From assembly GCF_047238105.1 (NCBI RefSeq), contig NZ_JBDFMD010000001.1, positions 1 to 64,000 of the forward strand: a stretch of 64,000 bases of DNA, written 5' to 3'. The translations under genes and the position numbers were made by a program. The stretch comes from Paenibacillus_D sp047238105 (lineage in GTDB: Bacteria > Bacillota > Bacilli > Paenibacillales > Paenibacillaceae). Below the pieces are notes generated by a model. The model was not told the DNA's origin. It made no database searches and saw nothing but the letters and a program-made list of their open reading frames with translations. This document shows positions 24,270 through 33,378 of the stretch, piece after piece (the stretch's first letter is position 1; the number at the start of each line of letters is the position of its first letter).

Positions 24270-26484
24270 CGCCGATCCCTCCCGGCTGGAAGCGGACATT
24301 GTCGAGCACGATCTCGCCGGCCTCGCTCTGGTCAAAGACCAGACGAATGCTGACGAGACGGGATGGATCCAGCGACGGGACGGCTTCGACAAAGGCTGCC
24401 AGCGGCAGCCGGTAGTCCTGCATGACAATCTCCGATGATGGCTGCAGCCTGCCGTTCTTGATCCAGCGGTTAAGCGGTCCGCCGTTCAGGAAGCGGTTGT
24501 GCAGCAGCTCTTTGACCTCGCGGAGGCTGCTCATCGGCAGCGCAGCGCTGCTCCCGTGTCTGTCTGTCAGGACAACCGTGAAGTCCGGCGATGGTTGCTC
24601 CGGTGAAGCCGGAGCAAGCGCCATGACCAGCTCCGAAGTCTCTGACACGGCTGAACTCAACCCCGAAGGGAGCCTCAGCTCATAATACCCCTCCGCTTCT
24701 TCCCACGCGAGAAACAGCACCTTATTATGCTTGGATCCGCCCTGCCGATTCTTCAGGTCTTCTTCCTCCCATCGCGTTACCCCTTCTGCATGCAGCTCAA
24801 CCCCGCGCCTGCTCCCGGTAGCCCGATCGGTATCCTCTTGATAGTTAGCGATGTTAATCATTTCGCTATCCTGGAATTGCTGGATATAGGTCGTATCGGG
24901 CAGCCAATGGCCGCCCAGCCGGTAATCCTGGAATAACGGCACATAACGCCGATCCTCATGAAGCGTCACTTCCAGAAAACCGCTGATAAACGTCTGTGCA
25001 ATCAGGCGCTGATCCTTGCCCGGCATGATCTCCCGCTGATTCATCAGCCAGCGCAGCGGCAGCTTGATATCCATGCGTCCCCAGGCTGTATTGAACTGTC
25101 CGTGATTGGCATCATCGATATAGAGTGCTGATTTCAACGCGTAGGTCGTGCTGCCCGCCGGATAGACGATCCGGCTGTACTGCCGCTCGCCGTCGAAGGA
25201 CGTCACATCGGAGTCGTTAGCGCCATGAATCGTCAAGTAATTAAGGTCATTAAATCTCAAGTTGCGCTCTTCAAGTTTTTTGTCGGTTGGTGCGATAGCC
25301 ACTACGGCAGTAATGTCATATTCAAGACCCGTTAGATACTCTTCCTTGTCCGCCACGGTGAAGTAGGCCTCGTAGCCAGCGGCAAGCGCCGCAGCTTGAC
25401 CGCCCCGGGAATGACCGATCAGCGCGATCGAAGACAGATCGGCTTTGCCGCTCATCAGGGTACCCGAAGCTTGCGAGAGCTCATCGATCGTCCGCAGATG
25501 GTGCAACAGCAGCCAGGCCCGCAGGATATAATCGTCATTGGGCAGCCCGGAGAGCACCGAATAATTGACGAAATTCTGATCGACCGAGACGGTCAGGAAG
25601 CCCCGGCTGGCGAGCAGCTCGCCAAGATAACCGTAACCGCCGTCCGAGAAATCTTCCATCGTGTGGTTGCCATGGACGATCAGGACGACCGGGAAGGGTC
25701 CCTCGCCCTGGGGCAGCCACACGCGACCGTTCATGGGCAGGGCATGCTGGTCGAAACCCCAGTACCAGGTGCGCAGTCCCTTCCACTTGGTGATGAATGC
25801 CGAGGCGTCTACCGGCTCGGTCACAAGATCTACCCCGCTTCCGAATTCCCGGCGAAATCGGTCTTCCCCACTGCCATATGTCAGCGAAGTCACTTCATAA
25901 GAACCATGCTCCGCAGGTGAAGCGAGCCCGGCTAGCGGTGTATCAGGGATGGATGCGATGGCTCCTCGCGGCCAGGAGACGTGCAGCCCGCTAGCTGCTG
26001 TCGCCATGTAGAACAGGACGACAAGTACCAGCCCGTTCAAAACGACCATCGAGCGGCTGAATACCGTATCTGGACGCCGAATCAGCCAATAGAAGAATAG
26101 TCCGGTACATGAACCGGCAAGTGCAAGCAAGCCCGCCAACAGCAACCCGCCCCATACCCATTTCATATTGGCAAATGTGAACAGGTAGGACAGTCCGCTC
26201 AGCATGACCAGGAGCATGCCAAGCCATAGCCGGGGCAGCCGCAGCGGGATCAGCGCCAACAAAAAAGCAGGTATGTATGCTAATAATAGCAAGGCCGAGA
26301 GGCCCAAGGCCATGACCAGAGTAGTCAGGAGGTTGTCAATCGCCCACCCGAGTCCGGTATAGATGCTGCTCCCCAGCTCATGCAGGGCGAGCAGCGCCAT
26401 GGCGCTGCTGCCTGCCGCCGCAGACATCGAAGCAGGCGAATCATCCGAGGGGATTCGCCTGAGAAGTTGCTTGATCTTGAACAT
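24259..26484 (-). CDS. large membrane-anchored alpha/beta hydrolase
   Basis: A 741-aa protein. The first ~190 residues hold four or five transmembrane helices; a large extracytoplasmic hydrolase domain follows with VVLIVHGNH (oxyanion region), nucleophile motif GHSRGG and a catalytic-His region DDANHGQF. The C-terminal ~200 residues look like a beta-rich accessory domain. It could be a lipase or esterase acting outside the membrane. ATAAGGAG precedes the ATG. The substrate is unknown. Confidence 0.78.
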   Translation of the reverse strand: MFKIKQLLRRIPSDDSPASMSAAAGSSAMALLALHELGSSIYTGLGWAIDNLLTTLVMALGLSALLLLAYIPAFLLALIPLRLPRLWLGMLLVMLSGLSYLFTFANMKWVWGGLLLAGLLALAGSCTGLFFYWLIRRPDTVFSRSMVVLNGLVLVVLFYMATAASGLHVSWPRGAIASIPDTPLAGLASPAEHGSYEVTSLTYGSGEDRFRREFGSGVDLVTEPVDASAFITKWKGLRTWYWGFDQHALPMNGRVWLPQGEGPFPVVLIVHGNHTMEDFSDGGYGYLGELLASRGFLTVSVDQNFVNYSVLSGLPNDDYILRAWLLLHHLRTIDELSQASGTLMSGKADLSSIALIGHSRGGQAAALAAGYEAYFTVADKEEYLTGLEYDITAVVAIAPTDKKLEERNLRFNDLNYLTIHGANDSDVTSFDGERQYSRIVYPAGSTTYALKSALYIDDANHGQFNTAWGRMDIKLPLRWLMNQREIMPGKDQRLIAQTFISGFLEVTLHEDRRYVPLFQDYRLGGHWLPDTTYIQQFQDSEMINIANYQEDTDRATGSRRGVELHAEGVTRWEEEDLKNRQGGSKHNKVLFLAWEEAEGYYELRLPSGLSSAVSETSELVMALAPASPEQPSPDFTVVLTDRHGSSAALPMSSLREVKELLHNRFLNGGPLNRWIKNGRLQPSSEIVMQDYRLPLAAFVEAVPSLDPSRLVSIRLVFDQSEAGEIVLDNVRFQPGGIGVTP

Positions 26485-26567
26485 TGCCAGTCTCCTTATG
26501 ATTAAGGACGTTAATCCATTCGCGCGAACTGTTCAGAGAGTCTCCGTCATTCGAAGCCATCTATGCC

Positions 26568-27614
26568 TTAACTGTTTTCAGCATCCTCAGCTCCTTCGGG
26601 CTCATCAGCGTCAATCGCTTCTACGTCTTCCGCACCGTACTTCTTGCGAATCTCCTCAGCCAGTCCGTCTCTAAGCTCAGCGATCGCCGGCACATCCCGC
26701 CGGTCATCTGCGCTCACGATGATGATCTTCTGGTCGGACTCGCCCAGCAGCTCCACGAACCGCTGCACAAGCGACCCTGTATAGGTGGCTCCATGCCGCT
26801 GGCTGATCCGCTGGAACGCCTGCAGATAATCATCATAGATCACCCCGTTATCCAGATCGAACCTTGGTCCGTTAGCCATCCCGAACAACAGCCTCTCCAT
26901 CCGGGCAGCGTAACCTTCCAGCACGTCTTCCCGCTTCAGGCCATCGGGATATCGCTCCAAATATTGCTCAGCAGTGACCGCACGCTCGGCCAGACCGTCC
27001 AGCGTATGTGCGGAGTCGGGTTCGCCTTTCTTTTGGTGCTCTGTCTCCATGGCCATCAGTTGCAGATAGTCGCGCAATTCCTGTGAGAGTAAAGGACTGT
27101 ACTTCTCCAGGGCTGTATAATCAATGATCGGATACACTTCACCTTCCATCTGGACGAGAACATAATGTCCGCTCTCCGCCCTGCGGGCCATCTCCCGCAG
27201 CTCGAGATCCGTGATCTCCGTCACCGTAGTCGGATCTCCCATGATGGAGAACTTCTCCTGGACTTCATTCATCAAGAATAGCCCTTGCGTTTTTGGCAGA
27301 TCTTCCGCATAATAGGCTTCCAGTTCCAGGAAGAGCACATCTGCAGCTTCACCGCTTGCCCGGGACAGATGTTCATCCAGAAAAGCGATCAGCTCGCCAG
27401 CGCTTTCCGCCTGACGGATCTCTTCGCGGAAGGCGCGGATGATTGCCTCGTCCTCCGCCTCGGGATCGGGTGTTTCTTCCGGCTCTGTCTCTGTCTGTCC
27501 GGGCGGCGGATCGGTCGGTTCATTCACTTCCGGCGGCGGATCGTTGGAACAGGCCGAGGCCAGCATCGCTGCGAGCAGCAGTACCGACCACATTGCACCT
27601 CGATATGCTTTCAT
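26568..27614 (-). CDS. lipoprotein, 348 aa, unknown function
   Basis: A signal peptide with lipobox LASAC marks a diacylglyceryl-anchored surface protein. A Pro/Glu/Thr-rich linker (about residues 27-60) leads to a helical acidic domain with no motif I know. The start at 27614 is preferred to 27623 because GAGGGGG then has normal spacing. It lies 15 bp after the hybrid kinase gene and could be part of that operon. Confidence 0.75.
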   Translation of the reverse strand: MKAYRGAMWSVLLLAAMLASACSNDPPPEVNEPTDPPPGQTETEPEETPDPEAEDEAIIRAFREEIRQAESAGELIAFLDEHLSRASGEAADVLFLELEAYYAEDLPKTQGLFLMNEVQEKFSIMGDPTTVTEITDLELREMARRAESGHYVLVQMEGEVYPIIDYTALEKYSPLLSQELRDYLQLMAMETEHQKKGEPDSAHTLDGLAERAVTAEQYLERYPDGLKREDVLEGYAARMERLLFGMANGPRFDLDNGVIYDDYLQAFQRISQRHGATYTGSLVQRFVELLGESDQKIIIVSADDRRDVPAIAELRDGLAEEIRKKYGAEDVEAIDADEPEGAEDAENS

Positions 27615-27629
27615 GACCACCATCCCCCT

Positions 27630-30476
27630 CTAGCTTCTACGCAACATCTGATGGATCGTTGCGGTCAGTCGGCCAGGCAGATAAGGCTTCACCAGGAAAT
27701 GGCTGATTCCCCACTGCGCGGCTTTTTCTTTTTCTTCAAATGCGCTGGAAATGATAATCGGCGTATTTTGCAGCGACTCGGATTTTTTCATCTGCTCGAT
27801 GACATGCCATCCGCTCGTATCGGGCTCCAGCAGCAGGTCGATGACCACGATATCGGGCTGCAGCGACTCGATATCTTCCAGCGCCTTTTGACCTTGAGTA
27901 TAAAGATGAACGCGGAACCCGCTGGCCTGCAGCTCATCGCGCAGCATGATCGACAAGTTGTAGTCGTTCTCGATCAACATCACCTTGATCGAAGTTTCGG
28001 ACAGCGTTTCGGCTGCTTCGCCGGCATCCTCGATACGCGACTGCGTCTCCTGCACCGGAAAACGGATCGTAAAGGTGCTCCCTTCGCCGAGCTTGGATTC
28101 GACCTCGATCGTTCCCTTATGACGGGTGATGATCTCTTTGACGATGGCCAGGCCCAGCCCGGTGCCCCCGATCTCTCTGCGGTCCGAGTTATCTACCCTG
28201 TAAAACTTATTAAACAGTTTGGGCAAAGCGTTATCAGGTATACCCAATCCTTCGTCGCTAATCCGGATGACGAGCTGCCCGGGCAGGATCTGCGTCTGGA
28301 TCATGATGCGGCCGCCGCCCGGCGAATACTTGATGGCGTTGCTGAGCAGATTGGTAAACACCTGCTGCATCTTGTCCTGGTCTGCCAGCATGATCATCTG
28401 TCTGCTGTCCGATTCCCATACGATCTCATGGTTGGATGCGCCGATACGCTGCAGCTCGATGACATCTTTAATTAATGAGGTTAATGATATCGGCTTCATG
28501 TCGTAGGTCTGCTTGCCCGACTCCATCCGCTGCAGGTCAAGGAAATCATTAATTAACGTCGTTAACCGCCTGGCTTCCTGATGGATAGTAGACACGTATT
28601 TGCGCTGCCGCTCCGGCTTGAGTTCCCGGTGCAGCAACAGTTCGGCAAAGCCGAGTACACTTGCAAGCGGCGTGCGGAGCTCATGGCTGACCGTGCTGAC
28701 GAACTCCGACTTCATGCGGTCCACTTCATATTCTTTGGTTATGTCGCGGTGCACCAGCAGCGTGCCGAACTTGACACCTTCGCGATAGAGCGGCTCGCAG
28801 TAGATCTGGATGTAGCGCCTGTTCGGCTCGATGATCTCATAGTTCAACCAGTTGGTCTCATGGCAGTGTTCATCCTTTACACGCTCCATGATAAAGTCTT
28901 TAAGCGGCTCCGGGTCGACCACATTGGTCGCCAGCTGATCGAGGAATGCAGCCAACGGCAGCTCCATCTGCTCCCCCATCGGCTTAAGAAAACGGAAAAA
29001 CTCGGATATCTTCTTGTTGATCTGCAGCGTACGGCCATCCAGATCGAGCAACTGCACCCCTTCCTGGATCGTATTGATCATATCCGAGGTCATCTGACGC
29101 TGCCTCTCGGAGGATTCGTAGAGCGACAGCTTGTCAAAGGCAAGCGACACTTGTCTTGCCATGCCAACGATCTCCGCCTGCTCCTGTTTGTCGATCGACT
29201 GGCCCAGCTTGGTCAGCATCATACAGGCTACCATCTCATCGTCTGCGTTCAGGATCGGGATGACCAGCTCACTGGCATACAGTTTCTGCTCATGATACCC
29301 CTGCTCGGACTCCGAGCAAGCGCGCGTGATCTGATACGGTTCCTTCGTCTGCGAAGCCCGCATCACGAGACCGTCCTCCAATGTCCGGATGAACTGGGCC
29401 GCGCCGGATGCGGATACGCCGATGGCCGCATAATCATGCTGTGGATTGTTCATGACGATCAACCCTTTTTCAAATCCTGTAATCGTCACGACATGATGGA
29501 TGACGCTCTGCAGCAGCTCTTGCTTGTTCAGCGTATTGGATAACGACTGGACGAGCATATTGCGCTTCTCCAGGTACTGTTCATTGCGCTCCATCTGCTC
29601 CAGGGCCGACTGAAGCTCTTCTTGCTGCGCCTGCAATTCATCCTGCTGCGCCTGCAGCTCTTCGTTCTGGGAGAGCAGCTCCTCTTCCTTGGACTGGATC
29701 TGCTGCATCATATCGTTGAAGGCGCGGGAGAGACCTCCGATCTCATCCTCCCGCTTTACATAGTCGACCTGTATCATCTCGCCGTACGCGAACCGCGAAG
29801 CCTGATTGGACAGCTGACCGAGCGGATGGCCAATATCAGTTGCGATCCTGCGCGTGATGAAGATGGATAGAATCAGGATCAGTAAAATATACCCGAGAAA
29901 AATTCCGCCTTGTACAGTTAATTGATTGATCAGCTTTCTATTTTCTTCGGACGCAATCTCCTGCACTTTCTTCTCGAAGTCTCGGGAGAACAACAGCAGG
30001 TCGTTGACCGGGTTGTCTGCCTCTGCCGAGATGAAGCTGCGAAGCGCTTCATAGTTCCCCACATTGGCATATTCGATGCCTTGCGGGAGCACGTCGTTGA
30101 AGAAGGATGTGAAGAAGTCCTCAATATTGCGCATCAGCTCCTGCTCCGAATCGCTGAGCGTGTGCTCTTTAACACCTGCCAGCGATGCGTCAAGCTCCAG
30201 CTTCTCCGAGAAGATCTGATTGTACTCAAATTCAGTCTGATACACATAGTAGCCCCGCGTCCGCAGGATGATCTGATTGGCATGATTAGCAACCTCGGAT
30301 ACCAGATCTTGCTTCTTGCGGACTTCGTCGCTTTTTTGCTCATAATCCTGGATGATGTTCACCGTGCTCCACAGCACGAAGACAGCTCCGCAGAGGATTA
30401 ACAGCAGCGCGAGCATCATGAAGGACATGAACCGACGGGTGATGCTCTTGCGGTAGTAACTGCTCAGCTTATCCAC
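27630..30476 (-). CDS. hybrid sensor histidine kinase
   Basis: A 948-aa protein. Order: transmembrane helix (~15-40), extracellular helical sensor (~45-180), second helix, HAMP (~200-255), a Gln/Glu-rich coiled coil, GAF domain (~300-440), PAS-like domain (~450-570), HisKA with SHELRTPL, HATPase (NLLSNAIKYS, DEGLGIP, GGTGLGL) and a C-terminal receiver (VVIDLLLEPD; VKPY). It starts at GTG 30476 behind GAGGAG, overlapping the end of the upstream receiver gene. Phosphate probably flows from the kinase to its own receiver and to the HPt protein encoded upstream. Confidence 0.88.
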   Translation of the reverse strand: MDKLSSYYRKSITRRFMSFMMLALLLILCGAVFVLWSTVNIIQDYEQKSDEVRKKQDLVSEVANHANQIILRTRGYYVYQTEFEYNQIFSEKLELDASLAGVKEHTLSDSEQELMRNIEDFFTSFFNDVLPQGIEYANVGNYEALRSFISAEADNPVNDLLLFSRDFEKKVQEIASEENRKLINQLTVQGGIFLGYILLILILSIFITRRIATDIGHPLGQLSNQASRFAYGEMIQVDYVKREDEIGGLSRAFNDMMQQIQSKEEELLSQNEELQAQQDELQAQQEELQSALEQMERNEQYLEKRNMLVQSLSNTLNKQELLQSVIHHVVTITGFEKGLIVMNNPQHDYAAIGVSASGAAQFIRTLEDGLVMRASQTKEPYQITRACSESEQGYHEQKLYASELVIPILNADDEMVACMMLTKLGQSIDKQEQAEIVGMARQVSLAFDKLSLYESSERQRQMTSDMINTIQEGVQLLDLDGRTLQINKKISEFFRFLKPMGEQMELPLAAFLDQLATNVVDPEPLKDFIMERVKDEHCHETNWLNYEIIEPNRRYIQIYCEPLYREGVKFGTLLVHRDITKEYEVDRMKSEFVSTVSHELRTPLASVLGFAELLLHRELKPERQRKYVSTIHQEARRLTTLINDFLDLQRMESGKQTYDMKPISLTSLIKDVIELQRIGASNHEIVWESDSRQMIMLADQDKMQQVFTNLLSNAIKYSPGGGRIMIQTQILPGQLVIRISDEGLGIPDNALPKLFNKFYRVDNSDRREIGGTGLGLAIVKEIITRHKGTIEVESKLGEGSTFTIRFPVQETQSRIEDAGEAAETLSETSIKVMLIENDYNLSIMLRDELQASGFRVHLYTQGQKALEDIESLQPDIVVIDLLLEPDTSGWHVIEQMKKSESLQNTPIIISSAFEEKEKAAQWGISHFLVKPYLPGRLTATIHQMLRRS

Positions 30477-30834
30477 GCAGCATCTCCTCAACCTTGTCGA
30501 TCAGATCCAAGGGACTAAACGGCTTGGACATAAATCCGTCCGCCCCTGCAGCCATCACCTTGTCCTGCTCAGACTGCTGGTTCTTGGCGGAGAGCATCAG
30601 GATCTTCGCTCCTGCCCGCTCTGGCAGCTGTCTGGCCTGTTCGATCACTTCCACTCCGGTCATCTTGGGCATCATATAGTCCAGGATGATCAGATCGTAA
30701 TGATTGGCCTTGATCAGCTCGATCGCTTCCTCGCCATCGCATGCCTCTTCGATCGCATATCCTTCGTCTTCGAGAGAATCCACAACGAGCATCCGCAGTA
30801 CCGGCTCATCCTCTGCGAGCAGGATAGATTTCAT
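30469..30834 (-). CDS. single-domain response regulator (CheY/Spo0F-like)
   Basis: A 121-aa stand-alone receiver. Acidic pair in LLAEDEP, phospho-acceptor Asp in LIILDYMMP, Thr/Ser in MLSAKNQ and Lys in MSKPFSP are all present. The frame is open further upstream, but the start at 30834 (GAGG, 8-base spacing) begins the domain. It overlaps the hybrid kinase gene by 8 bp, suggesting translational coupling. It has no output domain and may act as a phosphorelay intermediate. Confidence 0.88.
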   Translation of the reverse strand: MKSILLAEDEPVLRMLVVDSLEDEGYAIEEACDGEEAIELIKANHYDLIILDYMMPKMTGVEVIEQARQLPERAGAKILMLSAKNQQSEQDKVMAAGADGFMSKPFSPLDLIDKVEEMLRG

Positions 30835-30844
30835 CTTGTCAGCC

Positions 30845-32023
30845 TCATTTCTTATGATATCGTTCCGTATTTGCCAGGCCATCGGGAGCCATGGCTTCGT
30901 GCAGGCGGAGCATCCAGTAACCCAGAGGACGGTCCGGCTCATCGACCACAACGGCGCCGACAAGCACTTGCAGTGGCGCTTCCTTGACTTGCGGCAGCTT
31001 CTCCAGCTCGCGCCGCCAATCCGCTGCCAGCCTGGTGTCCGCCTCGCTTCCCGCATCCGGCAGCAAGACGACAAATGAATCCCATCTGTACCGGATGACC
31101 TTGCCGCCGCGTCTACCGACAGTCTTGTCTATCAGCCAGGCCGCTACCGACTGCAGCGTCTCTTCGCCCGGCAAGTCAATGTATCCTGCACGAATTCCCT
31201 CCAGACATTCCATTGTAATCAAGACCATTCCAAACGGTCTGCCCGCGGCTCCTGCTTGCAGCAGCTGGGCATCATATACGTCTTCGAGCCTCGACTGGCG
31301 GATCGCCCCAGTCCGTTCATCGGTGATGAGCAGCCTATCGACCTGACGTTTCTTCGCCAGCTGCCGTTCCAGCACCGCAGCCATCACGCTGAGCTGCAGC
31401 GGTTTGACGAGATAATCATCCGCTCCCAGACGGTAGGCCTGAATTCGTAGCGTTGCTTGATCCTCCGAGCCGATAATGGTCACCGGGACAGGTTCTTTCT
31501 GGAGCTGCTCTTCGAGCGCAAGCAAGACATCAAATCCGCCGGACAGATGGTCCAGTACCAGACAGTCGGGCTTCAGCGTGTGATATTGCCGGACTGCCAG
31601 CTCCGCGCTGCCGGTCTCGATGATAATGTAGCCCCGTCTACCCATCACTTCCTGGACGCGCTTCAGCAGATCCTCATCTTTGTCCAAGAGGATCACGACG
31701 GGAGGCAGCTCATCCGCATCCGCCAGCGGCATGTCGCTGCTCGCTGCAGGTTCCATGTCATCCCGGCACGCGTCCGCGAGCGGCTGCAGGAACAGCTGCA
31801 GCTCATCAAGTCCCCACTCGTCGGCGTCCCCCTCCTGAAGCGAGTCCACCAGTCCTCGCGCCGCCGCAGACAACTGCAGCAGCCCGATCGTGCCGGCCGT
31901 ACCGCTCAGCGAGTGCAGGAAGCGATATACCTCTTCGCTGCTGATAGGCGTGCCCTGCTGGGCGAACCATGCATCAAACTGCTGCTTCATATGATTGTAT
32001 AATGTCTGCTGATAATTGTTCAT
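30845..32023 (-). CDS. HPt-receiver-degenerate GGDEF protein
   Basis: A 392-aa protein with three parts: an N-terminal HPt domain (HSLSGTAGT, likely phosphorylated His), a receiver (~100-215; acceptor Asp in CLVLDHL, Lys in VKPLQ), and a C-terminal GGDEF-like domain (~230-390). The catalytic GGDEF motif is replaced by YRWDSF, so cyclase activity is unlikely; it may bind or sense instead. The start at 32023 follows AAGGGG. It is the first gene of the cluster with the receiver and the hybrid kinase. Confidence 0.82.
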   Translation of the reverse strand: MNNYQQTLYNHMKQQFDAWFAQQGTPISSEEVYRFLHSLSGTAGTIGLLQLSAAARGLVDSLQEGDADEWGLDELQLFLQPLADACRDDMEPAASSDMPLADADELPPVVILLDKDEDLLKRVQEVMGRRGYIIIETGSAELAVRQYHTLKPDCLVLDHLSGGFDVLLALEEQLQKEPVPVTIIGSEDQATLRIQAYRLGADDYLVKPLQLSVMAAVLERQLAKKRQVDRLLITDERTGAIRQSRLEDVYDAQLLQAGAAGRPFGMVLITMECLEGIRAGYIDLPGEETLQSVAAWLIDKTVGRRGGKVIRYRWDSFVVLLPDAGSEADTRLAADWRRELEKLPQVKEAPLQVLVGAVVVDEPDRPLGYWMLRLHEAMAPDGLANTERYHKK

Positions 32024-32224
32024 GGCATCCCCTTTTGTAACCATTGCAACTGTGCAAGCAATGACAAATTACGACACAAACATGATTTAAAATCTTCGAC
32101 ACCTGGCTGCGCATCCCTGCCTGAGCCGGCGATCTTTCTATAGAAGCTTGCCGCGAACGATGATATATTATAGGTAGTCCATACAGCTGCTGTCAATTGA
32201 ACATCGGGAAGAGGAATCACTTTG

Positions 32225-33301
32225 ATGAAAGATTTTTTCGCCAACCTTTGCATTATTATGTCATTTACATACGTGATTAATTATATCATGACCCACCCCA
32301 GATTCGCACCCCGCTCCGCGCTCATCCTCCATTGGACTGCCGGTCTGGCGGGGGGGCTGCTCGGAATTCTGCTGATGATTTATTCGGTGCGGATCAACGA
32401 AATGATCATCATCGACCTCAGAACGGTACCGCTGGTGCTGATTGCGATGTTTTTCGGGCCGCTGCCGGCCTTGATCTCCGGCGTAATGATTGGTCTGGGC
32501 CGTGTCCTGTTCTTCGACCTCAATCCGGCTTCTCTGGCGGCAGGCGGCAATGTATTGCTCGTCGCGCTTGTGTGCGGATGGGTGTCTACGTGGAAGCTCA
32601 AATCGCCGTTCAAGCTGACGGTGATGACCCTGTACGCGCATCTGCAGACGTCCGCTGTCATCTATCTGCTGATGCCGAACCAGCAGCATTTTTTCTGGCT
32701 GGAAGTGATGCCGGCCTTCTGGTTCGCCGCCTGCCTTGGCTCATTCGTGTTTTATCACTTCTACTTCCATCTGCGCCGCTCCAATATCGCGATGAGTCGG
32801 CTGCGGAACATGGCCACCCGGGATTTCCTGACCGGAGCCGGCAATGCCAGACATTTCGATACGCAGCTCCATGCGATGGAGGATCAGGCCCGGCAATCGA
32901 GACAGCCATTCTCCCTGTTGAGCATCGATATTGACTACTTCAAGCAGGTCAATGATACCTATGGCCATATAGCCGGGGACGCTGTACTCAAACAAGTGGT
33001 TACACTGCTGAATGATCACGCCGGTCCCGGGGATATCGTCTCCCGCAATGGCGGCGAAGAGTTCTCTATCCTGCTGACGGGACTTGCTCTTCCCGAAGCG
33101 GCAGCAGTTGCCGAGCGCATCCGACTGGCAATAGCCAGCCACTCCTTCCTGCTCCCGGATGCCAAACCAATCCACATCACCGTCTCGATCGGCATCGCCA
33201 GCTACCCGGCTCATGCGGATGAACTGAGCGAATTGATCAAGCAGGCGGATCTTGCCCTCTACCGAGCCAAACAGCAAGGCCGCAACCGTGTCTGCGGCTA
33301 A
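32225..33301 (+). CDS. diguanylate cyclase with 5TM-LYT sensor domain
   Basis: A 358-aa membrane protein. Five or six helices form a 5TM-5TMR_LYT-like sensor (residues ~1-180), followed by a GGDEF domain with the active motif NGGEEF and the metal site SIDIDYFKQVND. It should make cyclic di-GMP at the membrane. No RxxD inhibitory site is obvious. AGAGGA precedes the ATG. It is divergent from the signalling cluster on its left and may be functionally linked to its degenerate GGDEF protein. Confidence 0.88.
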   Translation: MKDFFANLCIIMSFTYVINYIMTHPRFAPRSALILHWTAGLAGGLLGILLMIYSVRINEMIIIDLRTVPLVLIAMFFGPLPALISGVMIGLGRVLFFDLNPASLAAGGNVLLVALVCGWVSTWKLKSPFKLTVMTLYAHLQTSAVIYLLMPNQQHFFWLEVMPAFWFAACLGSFVFYHFYFHLRRSNIAMSRLRNMATRDFLTGAGNARHFDTQLHAMEDQARQSRQPFSLLSIDIDYFKQVNDTYGHIAGDAVLKQVVTLLNDHAGPGDIVSRNGGEEFSILLTGLALPEAAAVAERIRLAIASHSFLLPDAKPIHITVSIGIASYPAHADELSELIKQADLALYRAKQQGRNRVCG

Positions 33302-33332
33302 CTCCGCCGCTACCCATCTCCGAACGCGGGCA

Positions 33333-33363
33333 AATCCGCCGTTGACCAAGACAGCGGCGGGTT
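33333..33363. terminator. bidirectional terminator
   Basis: AATCCGCCG and CGGCGGGTT form a 9-bp stem with one G-T pair, followed by TT. It lies between the convergent cyclase and DUF4129 genes. Confidence 0.65.
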
Positions 33364-33378
33364 TGCTGTTGAGGCGGA

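Noticed and set aside
28470..28560. TTAATTAA/GTTAAC patches in the histidine kinase gene that resemble the dif-like arms
   Set aside because: They fall in coding sequence as Leu-Ile-Asn and Leu-Thr-Thr codons and lack the 11-6-11 layout.
32073..32083. Reverse copy of the repeat core (GACACAAACAT), possible other transposon end
   Set aside because: A single 11-mer without neighbours in a chromosomal gap. About 0.03 such hits are expected by chance, so it is suggestive at most.
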